DNA of 64,000 nucleotides, from NCBI GenBank assembly GCA_963855995.1, contig OY979725.1:12504383-12568382 (forward strand). The letters run 5' to 3'. Positions 57,638 through 64,000 of the stretch are shown in pieces (positions within the stretch are counted from its first letter, which is position 1; each line of letters starts with the position of its first letter). Source of the stretch: Muricea muricata. Lineage: Eukaryota; Cnidaria; Anthozoa; Malacalcyonacea; Plexauridae. A program made the position numbers and the translations under genes. The notes beneath the pieces were generated by a model, which saw nothing but the letters and a program-made list of their open reading frames with translations, had not been told where the DNA came from and ran no database searches.

Positions 57638-60600
57638 TTACACAGTTGGCACTTGGTACTTTGGGCAAACATGGGTTTTTACTTGTCCTTCATGCACCAC
57701 TTTAATTAAATGTAGAGGCATGCTGTATAGAAGGTGTTGTTGTTTGACCAACATCATGCTATTTGTCTCATTTACTTCATATGAGTTAAGGTGTCTGTTG
57801 AATATGGTTGTCAGGAGGCCTTCAGTGACCAACCATACATCATTCACATTCTTCTGTACCATGCATATGTCTTTTAAGACTGAAAATACTGGCATTTCTT
57901 CATCATCATTTTTAATCCAAAGAACACATCCACATTTAAATGTTGTTCCTTGAACTGAGATCCATTTTGGTCTAAAAAGATTATAAAACACTCCCCTGTA
58001 GTTATAAGAGCATTGTGAATATTTTTAAGTAAGAGGATTGCAGCGATGACTAAATCTAATATGATAATGATATCACTGACAATGATAATGATATCACTAC
58101 AAGTGCAATCATTCTAAGGTTGCGGAGTTTTCTAATTGTTTGTCTTGTTATAACTGCTTATAATATTCTTATTGAAATTAAGTCATGCATGATCATTCAA
58201 ATTGTCATTTGCATTAATGCACACCTTTACTTACTTTGTAATAATTGTTGTTTGTTGTAATGGCTCATGTTGTTCTTTTAGTTCTTGATAATATATCAAG
58301 TCACCAGCACTAGTGGTTGTACCTGCAGCATAGAGATGGAATGTGGTCAGTACATAAATTATATACAATTCATGTTTTGTTAGAGCTTTGCTTAGGCCTA
58401 ATTAATTGGTAAACATTTGGTGACTACAACTTGTTAAAATGCTTCAAAGACAAACATATTACTTTACTGGCTTCCTAATTATATTATCACTGAGTGAGAA
58501 TCAAAATAGGAGGCAGAATATGGGCTTCAATAGGGAACAACCTTTTTAAAAATAAGGCAGTTCAGTCCATACCTAACGTATACAAATTTTTAATTTATTG
58601 TAGCCTAAATTACAAAGACTATAGATAGGACAAATTTACCTGGTCCAATCTCAATACCCTTTTCCAAAAATGATGACTCATGATTCCCTAATGAATTCAT
58701 TTTGTAGCACATCCAACGTTGGTGACGCATTGATAGAGTATATGGCAGGTTAGTGAAGTTGCCAACTACAGTGCTCAATTTCTTAAAGTAATGATGTTTT
58801 GCTTCGTAGCGCATGCACCATGATCGAACAAGAGGGCCCAGCCTAAAAGTGATTGATTGTAAAATATTCAAATGGGTCATTCCAGAAATCATCTGACACC
58901 CCTCACATGATGGGGGGGGGGGGAGTTTTTGCTGTTCAGGGGATTAAGATAATTTTTTAATTATGGTATAGGTTATCAGGATATGAAATGGGGTAATGCT
59001 TCAAATTTCCTTCATGGGGAAGACTGGTACCTTTCAAAAAAGGTTATTGCTGTATCTAAAATACTGTATGCTAGAATTGTGGGTAATTATTTCAAAAGTT
59101 GGTAGCCAGGAATGATGGGAGCCTGTCTTACAATTTCTCCATGGTCCACTGGCTAAAAACATTGCAATCAATATGCATCTAGCTAGTGATATTGCTCTTA
59201 CATTACACATGGTAATTCCTTTTAATTTACCTTAAAATAATGCTAGGCATGTGGATCATAAAATGCATCTTAGGAATAATGGAGCATTGGGAGTAGAGGT
59301 TGCAAAACTCAGTGTGGTGATCCTCAATTAAAACCTGAAGGTATGCTATTTGCTCCTTTGACAATGTTGGGGAAAAGCAAATTGATGTGATTTCCAGCAA
59401 GGTCAAGTAAAGCTGCCACTTAGCATTTTCTGGAGGGATCAAATCACCTATGATCAATGGTAGATGGTTGGACAAGCACCACATCTGAACAGCTATAAAA
59501 AGATAGATGACTTCCCTCATTATCACTGAATTGCATTTGATGCGACGAAGCATAGATTGTTTGCAGTTAACTGAACACATTGACAATTTTGAAGGTACAA
59601 CAAATAAAGTTACTAAGGGCAGGGTTAGATTTGTATTCCTCTATTTGAAGGTTATCTGTGAGCTGACTATAAGGCAGGCTCATACCAGTGGGTCATTATC
59701 ACAGGTTTTTGAAAATTAAAACAGACTTTAAGCTCACCATGTTGTTTTAGGCTGTTGTCATTTGATGATAATTTTTGTTCTGTAATAGGTGAAGGTTTAT
59801 TCTTATCATTGTAATACCCAAAATCAAATTTGGCGATTCTAGTATTCAACTCCTCCAAGGTGAACAAACGATGCATTTTTACGAAATCTTTTAACATCTC
59901 TTTCATCTCATAGTGCAAGACTCCTTCCAAAATGTCATGCATAGCATCTGTAGGCAGGCCACCAACAACATGAAAAAATCTGCTTTTATTAAGAATAGAT
60001 CTTCTATTTATGCCATATGTTTTACTAAAGTGTTCGCCAAATGCCAAAACCTGGTCACAGCATTGTTCGTAGCCATCTCTTGTGCGCAGCACAAAATATT
60101 TTTCATGAAACTAAAAATTAAAGATAAGTGCTTAAAGTTTAGATAACCAATAATCTGCCAGCAATGTGCCAATTTACCTGCCTCACTTTTATCATATTTT
60201 CCTATAGTTGGAAGCCGATTTAATTTTTCTCTGTCTATAGAGCCAGATAATTTTACTCGCCACTGCCATTGTCGCCCTTGAACTATTTTAAGGGCATGCA
60301 TGGCAAAGGACTCAGAATAGATGCGCCCAACATAAATTTACTGTGTCTTAATGCAGGACAATATTTTGGTTAGAGTTAGCCTATCTTAAAATATTATCAC
60401 CTTAGATTTGATATCATCATCAATTCCGAGGCAGTGACGGCACTTACGATATGCCTGACAACCCTCTTTGAAACCTCCTAATAATTGAGATCCAGGATAA
60501 TCACCAGATGCATAGGCTATTGTTCCACGGAACCTCCTCACTGTGCCATTGATATGGAGTTCATGGCCTTCATCCTGAAGTGTGTTGATTGTGTAAATAA

Positions 60601-62586
60601 CTCTGTCTGATAATATATTCTGAAATTCTTTAATTATAACTTTGGCCATCCCTGGTAGGCTACATTTACTATTGCGAGAGGGGTGCCTATGTTCTGGTAG
60701 CAACAAGAATATAGTAGCTGAGAATAGTTGGTTATCTGACTACTTGAAAAACAAGGAAAGCACTTTCCCTGACGTTTTGAGCAAAAGCCCATCATCAAAA
60801 AGTTGGTTGTGGGGGATGGAAAAAAATAAATACACTGTACTCTACCTGTTCTAGCTTTTGTAAGTCTGCCATGAAAGGTTGAAGAACAGCATCTATCCCA
60901 TATTTTTTTATGTTCGATGTTTTGCAAAGGCATAGAAGTTGGATCGCCTTTTCTGATGACCTGTACATAGGTGCAATATTACCAAGAGTGTAGTAAAAGG
61001 CTCCTGAAAATATTCAATTATTTTAGTATTGGTACATGGAAATAGCGTTCATTCTCTGAACTACTACCCTTGATTTAAATTCCAAAGAGCGCATAGAATA
61101 TAACGAGCATAAGGAGTAGTTTTGTGCAAGTATATTAATTATGAATGCATTCTTAGATTACCAAGTTTATGTTTAGTTGCTCTTGATCCAAGGGGATTGC
61201 AGGTTTCTAGGTCATCATAATAAACCATGATTTGCAGTGCTTTTGAGTCAACGGAAAACAGCGGGTGATTTCGGAATTGTTCCCCATCGCAGTAGTCTCT
61301 AATAAGGCCATCAGAGCTCTTATGAGGATTTTCCACCTTCAAATAAGAAACATTATGTAACCCTAACCTAACTGGTTCTGCAGAAACTCTAGCAAGCAAG
61401 TTTCTCATCCTACCTGGTCAAACACAAACTCGTCATTTAGAAGTGATTCCAGGCTGTCAAGGATTGAAATGTAATAGGCATCATCAGTGGAATTGCATGG
61501 TTGCAGTACTCCTCTTTTCCTTTTGTATACTTCTTTTTCGCCTAGAACAATTTTTCGAGGTTCCTGTCAATTTGCAAAAATGTTATTAGTTTTTCTGAGC
61601 AAGAAAACAATACCAAGGGTTTGCATGTGGAGGCATGGGCGGGGAAGGGAGGGGGGGTCGGGCATGATTTGAAATATTATGTAAAACTGTATATGAAAGT
61701 AAGAGTTCTTACTTTTAAATTAAGTGTCTCTTTGTAATAGGCGATTTGTTGGGCTTCGGTCTCCAATTCGTTGAATGGATTTGTGGCAACGTTATCTTCC
61801 TCAAAAATCTCGCTCAAACCAGGAACAGTGTTAAAATTTACTTCGTTTTCGTATAGGCATTGCTGCACCTATACACAAGGAAGAACATGATAAATGTTGG
61901 CAGGGCCGAAACTAGAACGTTAATTGGGGGGGGGGGTGTATATTCATATATTCATGTTCTGCCCGACGGATTTCTTTTCAAATTGATCAATTTGAATTTC
62001 ATTTCAAAAGAAACTCGTCGGGCAGAACATGAATGTATGAATATACCCCCCCTCCCAATTAACGTTCTAGTTTCGGCCCTGAATGTTGGTACCATACATT
62101 GTGCTGTACATGCAAAACAACATTCTTGTTCTGCATGTATAATCATATAGAAGATTGTTGTACTTGTACCTGCGTTTTCACAATAGACAGCGTTTCTTGT
62201 ACGACGCTCTTTGTATTAGCCACAACACTTTGAACTGTTGATTTCGGCAGGCAACACTCTTCTTGCAGTTTTAGTAAATACAAAGCACTTGCCCTTTTTA
62301 CTTGGTCATGCTCTACGTCATTCCCAATCATGTCTGGATCAATATCCATGTTGGCGACTGGCTGCTGGTGGACGTGAACTGCGGGGTTGTCATTGGTGAT
62401 ATTTGCATGTTTTTTTTTTATATGCTTCCTCCACGTATAATATTTTTTAAATGTATTGGCACAACCATCTATACCACAGACACAATGAAAATTAGGATCA
62501 TTCCGATGGCATCTCCCAATATGATTTAAAAGTAGATTCACGCTATCTGCGGCGAACGCTCCACGCATACTGCAATGCCAAGGCAT
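57638..62586 (-). CDS. CACTA/EnSpm-like (tnp2-type) transposase with N-terminal C2H2 zinc finger, 11 exons, intact
   Basis: DDE-type DNA transposase of the CMC (CACTA/EnSpm) kind. Exons: 62586-62170, 61868-61713, 61563-61414, 61336-61162, 61003-60846, 60574-60401, 60110-59738, 59492-59231, 58842-58640, 58322-58235 and 57971-57638, one uninterrupted frame of 829 residues. Domains: a C2H2 finger (CGIDGCANTFKKYYTWRKHI, completed by KKKH) near residues 56-80; the core with YYDDLETCNPLG (about 281-292), YASGDYPGSQLLGGF (about 373-387) and DAMHDILEGVLHYE (about 455-468). Their D, D and E fit the D-D-E positions of tnp2 by pattern. After the core comes MHFMIHMPSIILRLGPLVRS and a WCMRYEAKHH block, like the DUF4218-type region of plant CACTA transposases. 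No stop or frameshift, so the gene may be active or domesticated. Animal proteins of this type are usually annotated only as uncharacterised. Confidence 0.88.
59738..60110 (-). CDS. Transposase exon 7: catalytic C-terminal block
   Basis: Phase 0 in, phase 1 out. It begins FHEKYFVLRTRDGYEQCCDQ and holds FFHVVGGLPTDAMHDILEGV, where the Glu is the probable third catalytic residue, followed by a helical segment EMLKDFVKMHRLFTLEEL. Confidence 0.87.
61901..62081. mobile_element. hAT-like MITE inside transposase intron 1
   Basis: A 181-bp element with terminal inverted repeats cagggccgaaactagaacgt and ctagtttcggccctg, poly-G/poly-C runs, and an internal palindrome around aaattgatcaatttgaatt. It is flanked by a perfect 8-bp duplication aatgttgg (61893-61900 and 62082-62089). 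An 8-bp duplication and CAGGG ends point to hAT. Confidence 0.9.
62170..62586 (-). CDS. Transposase exon 1: start and C2H2 zinc finger
   Basis: ATG at 62586, frame MPWHCSMRGAFAADSVNLLL. The finger has CVCGIDGC, then HIKKKH as His pair. A second Cys/His set (WHCSM...HIGRCH) comes earlier and may be another degenerate finger. The donor GTACAA leaves in phase 0. Confidence 0.87.
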
Positions 62587-63310
62587 TGCGATTTGTGAAT
62601 GATTTTCTGCAGCTAGCTGCAGACCTCAAATTGTCAAGATCACAGAATATGATTATTCTATTCTGTGTCAAGGTCAAGGCTCAAGACGAAGTGGATGCTA
62701 GCCAATCAGGATACTCATTTTAAATAACATGCTCATTTCAGCCAATAAGAGTTGATAAAATAAGGCTGGCGCGAAAACAATTGTTCTTGGCCTCTTGCTT
62801 CGGGTCGCTTCCTGGTCAAAACAGTTGTCGTCTTTTTTTCTGCCGGAGCCTTTGCAGTTTCTACGGATATTTTTATCAAATATGTAAGTAAATTGTATTA
62901 AGAACCTTAATATTTACTTGTAGTGTATTTTAGAAATTGTTGCCGGTTTTTAAAAGATTTATTTTACGTTCTTATTGAATCTTGTTGTTGTGATTTATTA
63001 TACTGTTTTGCCATATTTCTGTCGTATTTTAAGTCCTTTTTGTTGCCTTTGTCTCCAAGTCAGGTTAACGTTTATACTTTTTGACCAAAAGGAGTCAGGT
63101 TTATTAACTTCTTGCTTGATTTTATTAAAGGCAGCTGTTTTGACCCGTCATTTTTACGTCTTTTGTGCAGTTTTAATAATCCTATATCGTCCCTAAACCG
63201 GGCCTTAGCCTCACGTAATGACTTTTTTCGCATTTATTGTTGTGTGAAACATAGCTCGTATAAAAAACATTACCTAAATTTTAATATATTTGGGGTTTTT
63301 TCTGCGCAGG
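62587..63310. promoter_or_regulatory. Shared intergenic/5' region of the divergent transposase and SAM-like genes
   Basis: The two start codons are 724 bp apart on opposite strands. A 5' UTR exon for the plus gene probably ends at 62883, where GTAAGT follows, with the next acceptor ttctgcgcag at 63309. No clear TATA box can be assigned. Confidence 0.45.
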
Positions 63311-63742
63311 ATGGAAGAGAAGTTGAGAAAAGACCTTCTCGGGGCTGGTCTTGAAGAACGCGTAATAGCTGTCTTGCAAGATCAAAAGGCAAGTCGTCGT
63401 TCATTGTTGTTCATCAGTTGTTTCTTTTTGAGTTTTCGGAATAAGGAAATCTATTAAAAACTAGTGGAAACACTGCGTGCAGACACCACTGATATTAGAA
63501 ACCATATAGTAAAAACATAGAATTCAAAGTCGAATTGATGAGTTTTGTAATTTACTCGTGATATACACTGTCACTGCATATATACTTTTATTTAGTTGAC
63601 CGACTACTCAACACTGAAAGAGGTCGAATTTAGTGCCATGATATTGTGCGGGATAAAGGCAGGAGATGTTGTAAAAATTAAGAAGATTTGTGATAAACAA
63701 GATCAGGGTTTATCTTCTACAGACCAGGCTCTATGGCTGTAG
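63311..63742 (+). CDS. Short protein with SAM-like fold, divergent to the transposase
   Basis: Exon 63311-63388 encodes MEEKLRKDLLGAGLEERVIA and VLQDQK. Exon 63596-63742 encodes LTDYSTLKEVEFSAMILCGI, KAGDVVKIKKIC and then a polar tail to TAG at 63740-63742; total 74 residues. The pattern (LGAGLEE ... L ... LKEVEFSAMILCGIKAGDVVKI) resembles a SAM domain by helix spacing; this is a judgement by eye. The intron between them starts with GC (AAG then GCAAGT) and ends tttatttag, a GC-AG intron. A strong donor GTAAGT at 63769 lies after the stop, so an alternative splice form that extends the protein is possible. Its position suggests an accessory gene of the transposon. Confidence 0.55.
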
Positions 63743-64000
63743 ACATACCACTGATATCAGTGACTGAAGTAAGTAGTGATGCGATCTCAATTTAATGAAT
63801 ACTCATAGCGTACTTTACAACTTAAGTTTATGATTTAAAAACTATAGTTGAAATATGTTTCGACTATATGTAGATGACTGTAAGATCAGGTTGTCATGGC
63901 GACATAGACCTCCCTAGCTCACTAGCTGTGAGAAGTATTTTTATTTTTAATGGTATCACAGAATAAACACCATCTTGATTGTATGGGTCAAAGAAACCTA
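63743..64000 (+). other. 3' region of the SAM-like gene
   Basis: Contains a possible donor at 63769 and an AATAAA at 63962-63967, which could be the polyadenylation signal. No transposon right terminus was seen. Confidence 0.4.

Larger units (their letters stand above)
56180..64000. mobile_element. CACTA/EnSpm-like DNA transposon (left terminus in window, right terminus outside)
   Basis: The left end reads CACTGTAAATTTTAAGGGGT, the CACTG start used by animal EnSpm elements. Sub-terminal repeats of ttactcc/ggagtaa follow in both orientations (56205-56345), as CACTA elements usually have. The flanking triplet CTA (56177-56179) would be the 3-bp target duplication. Inside are the transposase gene (57638-62586, minus) and a divergent short gene (63311-63742, plus). 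No cagtg right end with matching sub-terminal repeats was seen, so the element is taken to run off the edge. The assignment of this terminus to this transposase is an inference. Confidence 0.6.

Overview
The window looks like animal nuclear DNA, most likely from an anthozoan cnidarian such as a coral or sea anemone. It is AT-rich. Its genes are cut into short exons with consensus GT-AG introns, and long stretches are filled with foldback repeats. The taxonomic call is an inference from gene content and repeat style. Genes were rebuilt by joining homologous exons and checking that the reading phase is kept across every splice; most open frames in other phases are chance or shadow frames.

Layout. 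(1) 1-13527, minus strand: the 5' part of a BMPER/Crossveinless-2 type BMP regulator. It has a signal peptide, one complete and one incomplete von Willebrand C (VWC) domain, and the start of a VWD domain that runs off the left edge. (2) 13.5-24.2 kb: no gene recognised, but several repeats. (3) 24236-25189, minus: two adjacent Ig-domain exons of a surface or secreted Ig-superfamily protein, both ends missing. (4) 25.2-30.7 kb: no certain gene, with foldback elements. (5) 30732-35369, plus: a complete seven-exon ICA1 (islet cell autoantigen 1/ICA69) gene of 620 codons. (6) 40065-41479, plus: a signal-peptide exon spliced in phase to one Ig domain. (7) 45031-47280, minus: a two-exon NK2-class homeobox gene with TN motif and homeodomain. 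(8) 49907-55563, minus: 21 exons of a cyclic-nucleotide-gated (CNG) channel, complete except for the extreme N terminus. (9) 56180 to the right edge: what I read as a large CACTA/EnSpm-like DNA transposon. It has a CACTG left terminus with sub-terminal repeats, an intact 11-exon transposase gene (829 aa, minus) with a C2H2 zinc finger, and a divergent short gene (plus) with a SAM-like fold.

The host genes are unrelated in pathway: BMP signalling, vesicle trafficking, a developmental transcription factor, sensory channel signalling and Ig recognition. The transposase gene and its divergent partner share one 0.7 kb intergenic region and are the only pair likely to work together. The most notable points are the apparently intact transposon with a hAT-type MITE nested in its first intron, the reduced VWC set and in-frame alternative signal peptide of the BMPER-like gene, the Phe-to-Tyr change at homeodomain position 49 in the NK2 gene, and the Ig genes built from phase-1 exon modules.
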